Assembly (NCBI GenBank): GCA_043228905.1
Contig: JBHGNT010000003.1
Location: 3,286,001-3,350,000, forward strand
DNA from: Azolla caroliniana
Taxonomy: Eukaryota > Polypodiophyta
Length of the DNA stretch: 64,000 bases
Reading direction: 5' to 3'
The translations under genes were made by a program, and so were the position numbers. Below, piece by piece: positions 45,356 to 56,608 of the stretch. The notes under the pieces were generated by a model, which searched no databases, was not told where the DNA came from, and saw only the letters and a list, made by a program, of their open reading frames with translations. Position 1 is the first letter of the stretch, and every line of letters begins with the position of its first letter.

Positions 45356-45378
45356 AGTCTCGACAGTTTGAACCGAAT
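45356..45378 (+). other. Inverted U5 end plus self-primer site inside A3
   Basis: On the plus strand AGTCTCGACA (45356-45365) matches the A2 LTR end AGTCACGACA, followed by GT and the primer site TTGAACCGAAT (45368-45378). This is opposite to the orientation of the rest of A3 and is fused to the A3 U3 exactly where the predicted transcript start lies. Confidence 0.65.
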
Positions 45379-45663
45379 GAGTTGAAACGAATGTATAGAC
45401 AGTTATTTATAGGTCCTTATGGAGTAATCTAGAATGTTCTAGAATATTTTAGATTTTATGATAAGAAATATAATCATGAAATATTAAAGGATGTTCTAGA
45501 ATAATCTAGAATGTTCTAGAATATCCTAATATCTTGTAATAACTAGAAACGTAATTATTATAATCACACAACATATATGTTATTACAATGGTTAAGGGTT
45601 CAACACATAGATCAAGAAGTCGTGGGTTCGATTCTTGATAACCAAAATGTTGTCTTCATGACA
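45379..45663 (-). repeat. A3 5' LTR, U3 only
   Basis: Minus-strand TGTCATGAAGAC to CAACTC just before the predicted start site. It has TTCTAGAA arrays in two clusters (about 45430-45455 and 45490-45530), TATAAATA at 45411-45404, 33 bp before the predicted start as in A2, and an antisense tRNA-like segment at about 45590-45645. Confidence 0.82.
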
Positions 45664-46206
45664 CCTTGTAAATAACTAGGAGCAAAGATACTAGATGTGA
45701 CACATTGAATATCTTGGAAATCAAAGAGTATCTCTATCCGAAAGGACAGAGAATAAATGGATGAAAACGAGGGTGCAATGGCCTGCCTCGAGCGCCTACA
45801 AAAGGGAAGGAAGAAGGCAGATGAAAATATCATGTTTGAGGAGCGAGGACTGGTGCTGCCGGATTGGGACCAAGCTCTCTCCTCCATCGTTCGTCATTCT
45901 CTGCAGGATTTCGGACTGGGTTGCCTCTGCTTCGTGGACAACCTGTGTGCTTCCGACAAAGGCTCCACAGTGCAGTCGGGGCTATGTGCGTGCGTGAGCA
46001 TCGTGTGTGTGAGTGTTCGCCTGAGTTGGGTCCGTTGTCGGCTTGCCGATTGTAATCGTTATTGATTTGTAATTAAGACTTTGTTCTCTTTCTCCCTCTG
46101 TGTTTCTACAAGCTGGTCTTTCTCTCTCTCTTCTTCTCACGCTCCTTGGTTCAAGGCCCTCGCGGTTCCGCCTCTTTCCACACGCGAAGAGCGTAACAAC
46201 TCGACA
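45664..46206 (+). repeat. C3 5' LTR, left end missing
   Basis: Matches 63118-63642 closely and ends CTCGACA at 46206, before TATTTGGTGAACCC. It contains CT-rich leader sequence at about 46085-46140. A TATA box is not obvious. Confidence 0.85.
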
Positions 46207-46250
46207 TATTTGGTGAACCCGACGTGAAACAAGCGGCAAAGGAGTGAAGG

Positions 46251-48046
46251 ATGAGGGGATCCGAGCTTGCTAAAGCTATGGTCATAGCCGTTGACCGGCT
46301 AGTGAGCGCTCGTGAGGGAACGGGTGCCCTCGACAGGGCCATTGAGTCGATCGTCGACACCATAGGTCGATTCGGTGGTCAGAATGCCACGAGCTACTTG
46401 GAGGCCTACCGGGCTGAAATGATCATCAGGGATATCTCGATGAACAGGCCGTTATCCGGTTTCCCTCGGGTGGTGATGTAGAGCATCAACGTAGAGGTGC
46501 TCGAGGTGCTGGCCGGATGCCAGACTTGGGAGGAGTTCGAGCTACGGCTCCTCGAGATGTATGGGTTCAATGACTCGCTTCGACTGTCGAAGCGAGACTT
46601 CATGGCGTGGATTGAGGGCCCTGGGAAGGGGAGGAACACGTCGGCGCTCCCCCAAGAGTTCGAGAAACGGTTCGCATGGCTGTCAACGATGGACCGAACC
46701 GTGCTCGACACAAGCCGAGTCCTACTATTCGTCAAGTCGGTGGACGCCATGGACCGGGAGAAGGTGGGTCTCCTGTTGGAAACGGATGAAGTGCTCACGG
46801 TAGACTGGGCCATGGTAAGGAGGGTCTGCGGTCGTTTCGACAAGCGGCGCGAGTGGAACAACGAGGGCTCGTCGGCGGAAGGCCGGTCCCGGCAAGGGAG
46901 CTCGAGGAGCCGATTTTGGTACTGGCTAGGAAGGAAGAAACTCGGAGTTGGCTTGAGACGGGCTCAGCCCCAAGCAGAGTGGTCAAAGGTCCCTCCGGAG
47001 GCGTGGCTCTAGAAGAGTTGTCGCAAATGGTGCGAAATCTCCAAATCGCACAGGCCCGGAGGGACAGCAGTGAACAGTCTCGTGACCGAAGGCCGCCGGC
47101 GGGGCAACGGTGCATGTGGTGCGACGCGGTCGGCCACATCCGGAAAGAATGCGCGGATTTCGCCGAGGCACTCAGGACCAATGTGGTGTACCTCTGGAAC
47201 GAGCGGGTGCACGCGAGCGAGACCTGGAAAGCCCTAGAGTTGAATACAGGGCGCGGCAGAATGAAGCGGTTGATGGAAGAGGCCGCGACATGACATGCAG
47301 AGGCCGTTAACTACTCGGCATTCGGCGGGAATCCGGGTCGGGGGCGATGAGGCCCTGAAAGCGAAGGACTCCAGATTCTGGCCGCTGGTGCTAGAGGTTC
47401 TCTCCGGAGTACGGCTGAAGAAGGAAGAGGCAGACCACGCGGAACAACGGATCCAGGAGGTTACCGGATGGGACGACCCGGTGGAAGAAAAGACTGGCTT
47501 CGTGGCAGCCACATGCCAGAACTACAAGGTTCGGGTAGAAGACAAGCGCGCGGGAAAGGCCGGAGGGGGCGGCCCCTCGCAGCGGTATGAGACCCGGTTC
47601 GGACCGAAGCCGAATGAGGCTGCCAACGCCAGCGCACCGGAGAAGAAGAAGCAAGCCGGTTTCCGGCTGAGCACCGAAATAGAACGAACAACGGTCCTGG
47701 AAGAGAGAATTCTCGACAGCAAGGTCGAGATGTCATTACGAGAGGTGCTGGGAATTGCCAAGAAGGAGTTCCACGACTCCATCGTGGACTTGGTGAAGCA
47801 GAAGAGGCTCTCGACGGAGCCGGAACCGGAGAGGCCAGTGGAAGTGCAAACGACGCACTTAGAAGAAACAGCCCTAGAGGATAAGTTGGCGGAAAGCCAC
47901 TACGCAAAGCCATTTTGGGCTAGGGCCACTACGGAAACCCCTGTTCGGATCGGCGACGTCCAGGAGCCGGTGGTGGCATTGGTAGACCACGCTTCAAAGA
48001 TCAACCTAATGTCCATGGACATCTATAAAAAGGGGAAATGGCCGAT
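46251..48046 (+). pseudogene. gag: C3 gag and protease start
   Basis: ATG at 46251, 44 nt after the LTR. The capsid region matches C2 (SELAKAMVIAVDRLV). TAG at 46479-46481 interrupts, a shift at about 46870 moves the frame, and TGA at 47291-47293 interrupts again. The knuckle CMWCDAVGHIRKEC is at about 47110-47150. 47295-48046 holds the pre-protease block (LEERILDSKVEM, REVLGIAKKEFHDS) and protease start, whose DHGS motif is DHAS. W2 interrupts it after KKGKWPI. Confidence 0.85.
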
Positions 48047-48449
48047 TGTTGAGCGGCAAGCTCAACCGAAGCCGGATCGGCTGAATAAGCCGGAGCTGGT
48101 AAGCAAGACGGATCGGGCGAAACGGATCGGTATGACGATGAGCAACCGAACCAGCAAGCAGTGGAGGCCGGGTGCAATCCATAACCGGAAGTCTAATCAG
48201 AAGCCTAGTATAGGATAGACTACTAGGTAGCTATAGTCTCGTAGTAAGTGTCAGATGCTCGTGTGAGCATTGAAGTACATGGTACTTCTGTCAGTCCCAA
48301 GAGGACTTGTATAAATAGTGCTACTTAGCACAGTGTATATACAGAGTTTTGATATAATTTTGAAATTGCGTTCTGCTCTCTCTGTCTCTCTATCTCTCTC
48401 TCTCTGTGTTGTTCTCTGTTTTACGCTTCCGCAAACACTTATGTTCACA
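48047..48449 (+). repeat. W2 5' LTR
   Basis: 403 bp, TGTTGAGCGG...GTTCACA. The terminal hairpin is TTGAGC/GCTCAA. TATAAATA (about 48310-48317) is followed directly by GTGCT-ACTT-AGCAC (48318-48331), then a CT-rich leader at about 48379-48414. Confidence 0.93.
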
Positions 48450-48543
48450 TGGTATTAGAGCGTGAGGGTTGAGAACCTCTACTGCAGACATTTACTCTTG
48501 AGAAGAAAACCCTAACAGGTCCAAAACAGACACAGTAGAAGAC

Positions 48544-51500
48544 ATGGATAAAGGCATGGCTACGTCGCTCCCGGTGGAGAAGCTCGACAGGAGCAACTAC
48601 GCATCCTGGTCTTACAAGATGCACCAGTACTTGCTTGGACATGGATACTGGAGTTATGTTGAAGGAGCGAATGATGCGGCACCCGACTCGGCACACAAGG
48701 ACTTCCCGGTATGGGAACAGGCGGCAAGCAGGGGATGTACTGCTTCGCGTCCAGTGTCGGCGATCAGCTGCTCAGCCACATCCGTGACGCCAAGACACCG
48801 AAGGATGCTTGGCGGAAACTTGAAAAAGGTTTTCGTCGCAAGCACCACTGCCCGAAAGTTGCAACTTAGACAGGAGTTGAGCAATGTTCGACAGAAGAAC
48901 ATGTTCGTGGCAGACTACACGGGCCGGATAAAGGAGATCTGCGACTCGCTCGCCTCTATCAATGTTACCGTAGAGGAAGACGAGATGGTGCAGGTATGTC
49001 TCACAGGCCTGGCGTCCAAGTTCGGAGCATTCCGGACTGCGGTGTGTACAAGGGAGAATACCCCCTCATTCTTCGACTTACAGTCGATGCTCCTTGTAGA
49101 GGAGAACCACGCCGGTGCATCTACTAGTGCATCCCCGGACAGTCGAATGTTGTACACGGGAACAGATCGGTTCCGTGGGCGTGGTGGAAGAGGTGGGTTG
49201 GCACGCAATGGAGGCGGCAGGCAAGAGCAGGAATGGAAGCACTATGAACGTGCCGACAGCAGTTCCGGGACTTCCACAAGCAGGGGGAGTCAAGGCAGTG
49301 CCGGAGGCCGGCAAGACAAATCCGCTACGGAATGCTGGTACTGTGGCAAAAAAGGCCACAGGGAAAGCGAGTGGTGGAGAAAGCGTGCCGATTCGGACAA
49401 GTCCGGATCCAGCAAGACCGGTAAGGATGGCCAACAAAACTCGCACTACGCAAACGGATCAGAAGGATCCGGAACCGGAAAGGCCGGTAAGGGGCCAGCC
49501 TTGGTGATGAATCACAAGGCAAACTCAATGAATAAGACCACTTCCAAAACGGAGGAAGTGTGGTATGTTGATTCCGGCGCGTCGAACCACATGACGAGCC
49601 ACAAAGAGTGGTTCTCCTTTCTGGAGAAACCAGATCAACCAGGAGTAGTCGAAACCGGAGACGACACTCCTCACCCAATCGTGCACATTGGAGAAGTCCC
49701 TCTAAGCCACGTCAGACAGAAAGGGAAGCTGATGAACGTATTACACATTCCGACAATCACGAAGAACCTGGTGTCCGTCGGTCAGATTGTCGACCAGGGG
49801 ATGCAGGTGCGGTTTACGCACCTCAGGTGCTTCATTGAGGATGAGGGCGAAGTCATTGCACAAGGGCGCAGAGACGGGAGGATGTTTATTCTCGACACCA
49901 ATGACTTTGGCACCGCTCTGTTCGCAAAACGACAGAAGGTCGAGTCGGACATCGACCTGTGGCACAAGCGGATAGGCCACGTCAACTATTGGAGGCTTCA
50001 AGATCTACAAACGAAACAAGTCGTTTTCGGTTTGCCGAAGTTCAGCGGCCGGAGAGCCGAAATTTGTGAAGCCTGCCAACTTGGGAAGCAACACCGGCTT
50101 CCATTCCACACCGAACGGAACCGGAGCCGTAACAAGCTCGATCTCATCCATTCGGATGTGTGGGGACCGACACAAAGTGTAAACCTTGGCGGGAGCCGAT
50201 ACTTCGTCTCCTTCATCGACGACTATACTTGGCATACTTGGATCTACCTCATTGAGCGGAAGAGTGAGGTCTTCGACTGTTTCCGGAGCCTCCAAAAGAT
50301 GGTGGAACAGGACGGAGAGGAAGATCAAATGCCTTCGGTCGGATGGCGGAAAGGAATATTTTTCCGGCCAATTCACTAGTTATCTGTAGCAGAAGGGAAT
50401 TCGGCGAGAGTTCAGCTGCAAATACACACCGGAGCAAAACGGTGTGGCCGAAAGGAAGAATCGGACACTCGTCGAAGCGGCAAGGGCAATGCTGGAGGAA
50501 AAGAGCATGCCCCGATTCTACTGGGCAGAGGCGGTTCAGACGGCCGTCTACATACAAAACCGCATTGGTGACAAGGTGTCAGCTCATGAGCTGTATTTCG
50601 GGCGCAAGCCGAACTTAAGACACCTTCGGATATTCGGCAGCATAGCGTATGTGCATGTGCCGGATCAGAAGCGGAGAAAGCTGGATGCAAAATCGGAAAA
50701 ATGCATCCTAGTCGGCTATGCTCAAGAGCAAAAGGGGTATAAGTGCTATAACCCCCGGACGAAGGAAGTCCGAGTTAGCCGGGATGTCGAGTTCGACAAA
50801 TCGGCATCCTGGTACTCCGTACCGACTCCGACTTCCGATCTCGACCCAATGCCAGAAGATCAGGCCAGTGAGCCTGAATCAGCCCTGGCAGAGGATGATG
50901 AAGCCGGGACTCAAGATGAGAGTCCGGAATCGTTTCGGTTGAGTGGACCGAACGAGCAACTGAGTCGGTTGGACCAGTCGGATGAAGAGACGACAAGTGG
51001 TGGAGACTCTGTCGTGCTCTCCCCGCGCAAGGAACCAAGGAAACGGTTCACGCGCAAAGAGAAGGGGAAGAGGAAGATGCCGGAATTCGAAACCGGCAAC
51101 GATGAGTCGGATCGGTGCGTATCCGACTCCGGAAAGGAGAAAGGCAGATCTTCGGCAATGAAGACCGAACTTGCCAAGAAGGGCCTCAAATCAGGTGACG
51201 GTGCGTTCCGCCGATCAACCCGTCAGAAGGATCCCGTCGTGTGGTACGGGTACAATGAATACATGGCGCATCATTATGCGTACATGACTAAGGTGACAGA
51301 AGTGCATGAGCCGGAGAGCTACGCAGAAGCGGCAAAGGACGCAAATTGGCGTGCCGCTATGGACGAAGAAATGCGGGCACTCGATGCCAACGAAACTTGG
51401 GACCTAGTTGATCCTCCCCGTCACTGTAAACCGATCAGATGCAAGTGGGTGTACAAGGTCAAGTACAACGCCGACGGTTCTGTTAACCGGTACAAAGCCC

Positions 51501-51886
51501 GGTTAGTGGCGAAGGGATACGCGCAGACCCACGGAATCGACTACGACGAGACCTTCGCTCCTGCGGCGAAGATGACGACGGTTCGTGTGGTACTGGCGGT
51601 TGCTGCGGCAAGGGGGTGGCATCTTCACCAGATGGATGTGAAGAACGCCTTCCTTCAAGGAGAGCTTGAAGAAGAAGTCTTTATGACTCAGCCCCCCGGA
51701 TTTCAATCGGAGATGAACAAATCGGCGGTATGCCGACTGAAGAAGTCGCTTTACGGCTTGAAGCAAGCCCCCCGAGCTTGGAACGCGAAGATCACGCACA
51801 GGTTGCGTCAACTGGGGTTTGCTGTCTCTAAGTCGGACTCTTCGTTGTTCAACCGGCAAGGCTCTGACAGTCCGGTATGTATACTC
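48544..51886 (+). pseudogene. gag-pol: W2 gag-protease-integrase-RT (5' part)
   Basis: ATG at 48544. UBN2-type gag (EKLDRSNYASWSYKMHQYL) with a frame-shifted patch at about 48735-48810 that is restored downstream; CCHC knuckle CWYCGKKGHRESEW (the last Cys is Trp) at about 49333-49375; protease WYVDSGASNHMTS (about 49562-49600); GAG-pre-integrase and integrase (FVSFIDDYT). A shift at about 50305 and a TAG at 50387-50389 break integrase. 50390-51886 continues with the integrase C-terminus and RT up to the X2 insertion (SLYGLKQAPRAWN). Confidence 0.9.
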
Positions 51887-52495
51887 TGTTGGGATTACGG
51901 TCCCTTCTGATGGGATGGTCGGATGTCGGAGATGAATGCCGACAGGCCCGGTTTCGGTTTCGGATCCGGATGACGAAGACCCCGGCTTCGGTGCCGGATG
52001 ACGAATGTACCCGGAGACCGATCCGGATGCAGGGACATATCCGTGAATATGTTCGCTATGGGCCCCTGAGGCCACAGTTGTAAATAGCCCCAAAGTCATA
52101 TGTGTATAAATATGACTTAGGGCAAACTGTTTTGTTGTTGCTTCTCATTTTTCTGTTTTTCCACTCAAGAGGAGTGAAGAGGGAGCAGCCGTGAGACAGA
52201 GTGAGAGATAGAGCGCGAGAGAAGAAGAGGTAGACGCCTCTGTGTATTTCCGCCGCCTGTGGCGAGGACAGCGAGCTCAAGGTCGTCGCCTTGGAGCTCG
52301 TCATTGTATACTTCTCTTGTATAGTGTTGTTTGGAGTCTTGCACTCCCGTGGTTTTTCCCATCTAGGGTTTTCCACGTAAATCCCTGTGTACTCGTGTGT
52401 TTCTCTCTTTTGGTTTCTATTTTCTGCTGCATTGATCCGCGATTAATCGGTTGTGGCCGAGGGAAGAAGGTGAATCTAAGCGTTGATTCCCAACA
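51887..52495 (+). repeat. X2 5' LTR
   Basis: TGTTGGGATT...TCCCAACA (matching ends TGTTGGGA/TCCCAACA). The TATA core lies within AAGTCATAT-(8 nt)-ATATGACTT at 52093-52118. U3 upstream of that is unrelated to X1 U3, while R/U5-proximal sequence is partly shared. Confidence 0.96.
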
Positions 52496-52524
52496 AACTG
52501 GTATCAGAGCGACTGTTGCAGAAA

Positions 52525-55500
52525 ATGGAAGGCGGCGGCAGCGGGCAGCCGATGATGATGGTGCTGAATGCGCAGAATTACGCCGACTGGAAGATCAAGA
52601 TGGAGGATCTTCTGATTGTTCGGGACCTGTACGAACCGATTGACAGGTCGGAAATACCGAAAGGGGTACTTGAGTCGGAGTGGAAGCTCCTGAACCGGAA
52701 AGCCGTAGCGACGATCCGACAATATGTCGATGTAAGCGTCCTACAACATGTGGCGAACGACACCAACGCACATGAGATGTGGAAGAAGCTGTCGGGCCTC
52801 TATGAGAGGAAGAATGTGTTGAACCGGACCTCCCTGATGAGGAAGATAGTGAATCTCAAGTACCGGGACGGCGAGAGTATGGTTGAACACGTAAGCACGT
52901 TCATGGGATTCGTGAATCAGCTTGCGGCGATCAAGTTCCCGTTGGAGGATGCAATGCAAGCCATCATCCTGATGTGTACATTGCCGGAAAGCTGGGAGAA
53001 CTTGGTGGTGACTCTCAGCACCTCGTGCACCGAAGATAACTTGTCCTTACAAACGGTAAAGACAAGTATTCTGAATGAAGAAGCGCGTCGGAGAGATAAG
53101 GAACCGGCCTCCGACCCGAAGATGCTGTTTACCGAATCGGATCGGGGAAGACAATGGAACCGGAGTCCGCAAAGACGGGAGAAGTCGGGGACCCGGTCGC
53201 AGTCAAGAGGAAGGCCCACATGCTTCCACTGTGGGAAGCCGGGGCACTTCCGAAAGAATTGTCGGCATTACCGAAAAGACAATGGAACCGACAACACCGA
53301 TTCGAAGAAGTCACCGGAGAGAAACGGTGCATACCGGGGAGCCACGGACCGGAATGGTTCAGATCGGCGAGGACAGGACCGGAAAGGAACGACGGCACTC
53401 GCGGCAAGTGAAGAGGAGATCATGCTCATCACCGAAGAAGGTGAACTAAACATTGCCGGCGATGAGACGACCTGGGTGGTCGATTCCGGAGCATCGTTCC
53501 ACCTGACCCCGGAGAGAAGATACTTCTCATCCTACACAGCCGGTGAGCATGGCTGTGTTCGGATGGGAAATGAAGGTACGTGCCGGATTTCCGGCATAGG
53601 AGACGTGTGGTTGACAACCCCGACCGGATGCAAAATGCTGCTGAAGGATGTCCGACACGTTCCGGAGGTTCGATTGAACCTGATTTCGGCCGGGAGGCTA
53701 GACGATGAAGGCTACACAGGTAGCATCCGGAACGGCGTAATGAAGTTCAGCAAGGGGAGCCTGATAGTGGCTCGGGCCCGGAAAGTCAACACACTGTACC
53801 TGATGAATGCCCGGTTATGTCCGGAAGAACTGAATGTGGCAGCCGACACTGCCGGTGAGCTGTGGCACAAGAGACTGTGCCACATGAGCGAGAAGGGGAT
53901 GAAGAGGCTTGCAGAAGACAACCTTATTCCAGTGAAGCATGTGCACCTGGAGAAGTGCACCGATTGCCTGGCCGGTAAACAGAACCGAACCTCCTTCCAC
54001 TCAAGGCCACCGACGAGACGTAGCGCACCATTGGAGTTGGTGCACACCGACGTGTGTCAGGTAGAAACGAAGTCACATGGCGGAGCGCAGTACTTCGTAA
54101 CTTTCATAGATGATCACAGCCGAAGACTGTGGACGGCACCGTTGAAGACAAAGGACCAAGTGTTGTGCGTCTTCAAAGAACTCCACGTGAGAGTGGAAAG
54201 GGAATCCGGCAAGAAGCTGAAAGCGATACGAGCGGATAACGGAGGGGAATACCGGGGGCAGTTCCAGGAGTACTGTCGCTCGAAGGGAATCCGGCTCGAG
54301 TTTACTGTGCCGAAGACGCCGGAACTGAACGGGCTGGCCGAGAGGATGAACCGGACCATAATGGAGAGGGTCCGGAGTATGCTGGCGCATGCGAAATTAC
54401 CCAAGGGGTTTTGGGCTGAGGCAATGTCGACGGCGACATACGTGATAAACAGATCACCCTCAGTGCCTTTGGATGGAGACACGCCGCAGAAAGTGTGGAC
54501 CGGTAAGGAAGTGTCCTACCGGCATCTGAAGGTGTTTGGGTGTCTCGCATACGTGCATGTGGCAAAGGACCGGAGAGGAAAGCTAGATCCGAAGACCCGG
54601 CCATGCATATTCCTCGGTTACGGCGACGACGAGTTCGGCTACCGAGTATGGGACCCGGTCGACAAGAAGATATTCAGGAGTCGAGACATCATCTTCATGG
54701 AGGACAAGACACTCGCCGACTGGGAGTCGGAGAAGAAGGTAAAGAGCTCCAAGTCGACCGGTGAGGATCAACTCTACGAGGAGCAGTCCCGACCGGCAAG
54801 GGACCGGTTAGCACTCGAGGATCCGGCCGAAGACGGTGAAGAAACAGAACCGGCCGAAGAAGATGAAAACGATACCGGAACCGGCCCCGATCCCGAAATG
54901 GATTCGGATGAAGAAGAATCGGAAGAACCGGTTACCGAAGCTCCGGAACGGAGATATCCTCTAAGGGAGAGAAGGGCCCCCCGGAGATTTCCGGAACCAG
55001 AGCACGTGCTGCTAACCGACGAAGGGGAGCCGGAGAGCTTTGAAGAAGCAAAGCATGACACCAAGAGCCGCAGGTGGTTGAGTGCCATGCAGGACGAGAT
55101 GGATTCCCTGCATGAGAACCACACATATGAACTTGTGGAGTTGCCGAAAGGAAAGCGGGCACTTCGAAACAAGTGGGTGTTCAAGCTGAAACCGGGAGAT
55201 GCCGGAAACCCCCCGAGATACAAAGCCAGGATCGTGGTGAAGGGGTTTCAGCAAAAGAAGGGCGTCGACTTCGACGAGATATTTGCCCCGGTAGTGAAGA
55301 TGACCTCCATCCGGACGGTGTTGAGCATAGCGGCAAGCATGGACCTCGAGGTAGAACAGATGGACGTGAAGACGGCATTCCTTCACGGTGACCTCGATGA
55401 AGAGATCTACATGCTACAACCGGAAGGATTCGAGAAGAAAGGGAAGGAGCACCTGGTATGCCTGTTGAAGAAGAGCCTTTACGGACTGAAGCAGGCTCCC

Positions 55501-56598
55501 CGGCAATGGTACCGGAAGTTCGACTCCTTCATGACCGACGAAGGGTACCTCAAAACGCAGTCCGACCACTGCGTGTTTGTGAAGAAGTTCGAAGGAGGAG
55601 ACTTTCTAATACTCCTCCTGTACGTGGACGACATGTTGATCGTCGGACGGGACCAGGTCAAGATACGGATGCTGAAGAAGGCTCTTCACCGAACCTTCTC
55701 AATGAAGGACCTGGGTCCGGCGAGACAAATACTAGGGATGCACATCATCCGGGACCGGAGGAAGAAGCAGTTGTGGCTGTCACAGGAGAAGTACGTGACG
55801 AAGGTGCTTCACCGGTTCAACATGTCGGAAGCAAGACCGGTCGGATCGACCCTCCCGACAAACTGCAAGCTGTCCAGCAAGCAAAGTCCCAAGACAAAGG
55901 CTGAAAAGGAGGATATGATGAAAGTGCCGTATGCCTCAGCCGTCGGGAGCTTGATGTACGCCATGGTGTGTACGAGACCGGACATCGGATATGCAGTCGG
56001 AGTGGTGAGCCGGTACATGAGCAATCCCGGCAAAGAGCATTGGAACGCGGTCAAGTGGATACTCCGATACCTGAAGGGCACGGCAAACGTGTGCCTCCGA
56101 TTCGGCTCCGGAAAGCCCGAACTCGACGGCTTTACCGATTCGGATATGTCGGCTGATGCAGATACCAGCCGGTCCACATCAGGGTATGTGATGACGTATG
56201 CAGGGGGAGCTGTTTCATGGCAGTCGAGGCTGCAGAAGACGGTTGCGCTGTCAACCACGGAGGCGGAGTACATGGCGGCTGTTGAAGCCGGCAAGGAAAT
56301 AATATGGATGAAGGACTTCATTAGAGAGCTCGGTATCCGGCAGGAGGAGTACCGACTCTACTGCGACAGTCAGAGTGCAATCCACCTTGCAAAGAACGCG
56401 GCCTATCACTCCCGGACGAAGCACATCCAGCGAAGATATCACTGGATCCGGGAAAGGATAGAAGACAAGGAGTTCGTGTTGACTAAGATCCACACGGACG
56501 AGAACGGGTCGGATATGCTGACCAAGGTCCTCACACCCGACAAGCTGGAAGCATGCCGGAAGAGGATCGGATTGGAGAGACATCCCATGCCGAAGTGA
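52525..56598 (+). CDS. gag-pol: X2 Gag-Pol polyprotein, complete
   Basis: 1,357 codons from ATG at 52525 (14 nt after the primer site; the open frame begins slightly upstream without a better ATG) to TGA at 56596-56598. Gag core (NYADWKIKMEDLLIV) about residues 10-200; CCHC knuckle CFHCGKPGHFRKNC about 233-246; aspartic protease WVVDSGASFHLT about 317-328; GAG-pre-integrase LWHKRLCHMS...CTDCLAGKQ about 450-490; integrase core FVTFIDDHS, RADNGGEYRG, ELNGLAERMN about 500-620; acidic linker; RT (HENHTYELVELPKG, YGLKQAPRQWY, LLLYVDDMLI about 1030); RNase H (TDSDMSADADTS, STTEAEYMAA, YCDSQSAIHLA) to the end. All key residues I can see are present. The protein would self-process into capsid, protease, integrase and RT/RNase H. 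Expressed from one frame, so how the Gag excess is made is not evident. Confidence 0.97.
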   Translation: MEGGGSGQPMMMVLNAQNYADWKIKMEDLLIVRDLYEPIDRSEIPKGVLESEWKLLNRKAVATIRQYVDVSVLQHVANDTNAHEMWKKLSGLYERKNVLNRTSLMRKIVNLKYRDGESMVEHVSTFMGFVNQLAAIKFPLEDAMQAIILMCTLPESWENLVVTLSTSCTEDNLSLQTVKTSILNEEARRRDKEPASDPKMLFTESDRGRQWNRSPQRREKSGTRSQSRGRPTCFHCGKPGHFRKNCRHYRKDNGTDNTDSKKSPERNGAYRGATDRNGSDRRGQDRKGTTALAASEEEIMLITEEGELNIAGDETTWVVDSGASFHLTPERRYFSSYTAGEHGCVRMGNEGTCRISGIGDVWLTTPTGCKMLLKDVRHVPEVRLNLISAGRLDDEGYTGSIRNGVMKFSKGSLIVARARKVNTLYLMNARLCPEELNVAADTAGELWHKRLCHMSEKGMKRLAEDNLIPVKHVHLEKCTDCLAGKQNRTSFHSRPPTRRSAPLELVHTDVCQVETKSHGGAQYFVTFIDDHSRRLWTAPLKTKDQVLCVFKELHVRVERESGKKLKAIRADNGGEYRGQFQEYCRSKGIRLEFTVPKTPELNGLAERMNRTIMERVRSMLAHAKLPKGFWAEAMSTATYVINRSPSVPLDGDTPQKVWTGKEVSYRHLKVFGCLAYVHVAKDRRGKLDPKTRPCIFLGYGDDEFGYRVWDPVDKKIFRSRDIIFMEDKTLADWESEKKVKSSKSTGEDQLYEEQSRPARDRLALEDPAEDGEETEPAEEDENDTGTGPDPEMDSDEEESEEPVTEAPERRYPLRERRAPRRFPEPEHVLLTDEGEPESFEEAKHDTKSRRWLSAMQDEMDSLHENHTYELVELPKGKRALRNKWVFKLKPGDAGNPPRYKARIVVKGFQQKKGVDFDEIFAPVVKMTSIRTVLSIAASMDLEVEQMDVKTAFLHGDLDEEIYMLQPEGFEKKGKEHLVCLLKKSLYGLKQAPRQWYRKFDSFMTDEGYLKTQSDHCVFVKKFEGGDFLILLLYVDDMLIVGRDQVKIRMLKKALHRTFSMKDLGPARQILGMHIIRDRRKKQLWLSQEKYVTKVLHRFNMSEARPVGSTLPTNCKLSSKQSPKTKAEKEDMMKVPYASAVGSLMYAMVCTRPDIGYAVGVVSRYMSNPGKEHWNAVKWILRYLKGTANVCLRFGSGKPELDGFTDSDMSADADTSRSTSGYVMTYAGGAVSWQSRLQKTVALSTTEAEYMAAVEAGKEIIWMKDFIRELGIRQEEYRLYCDSQSAIHLAKNAAYHSRTKHIQRRYHWIRERIEDKEFVLTKIHTDENGSDMLTKVLTPDKLEACRKRIGLERHPMPK

Positions 56599-56608
56599 AG
56601 GGGGAGTT

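Larger units (their letters stand above)
41395..45663 (-). mobile_element. A3: Ty3/gypsy chromovirus, truncated and rearranged
   Basis: Minus-strand family A copy. The outer end (TGTCATGAAGAC at 45663) abuts the C3 LTR. A U3-only LTR is fused through an inverted U5/PBS segment (45356-45378) to the gag C-terminal third. Pol runs to the chromodomain, where the element breaks into V at 41394; there is no 3' LTR. Confidence 0.9.
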
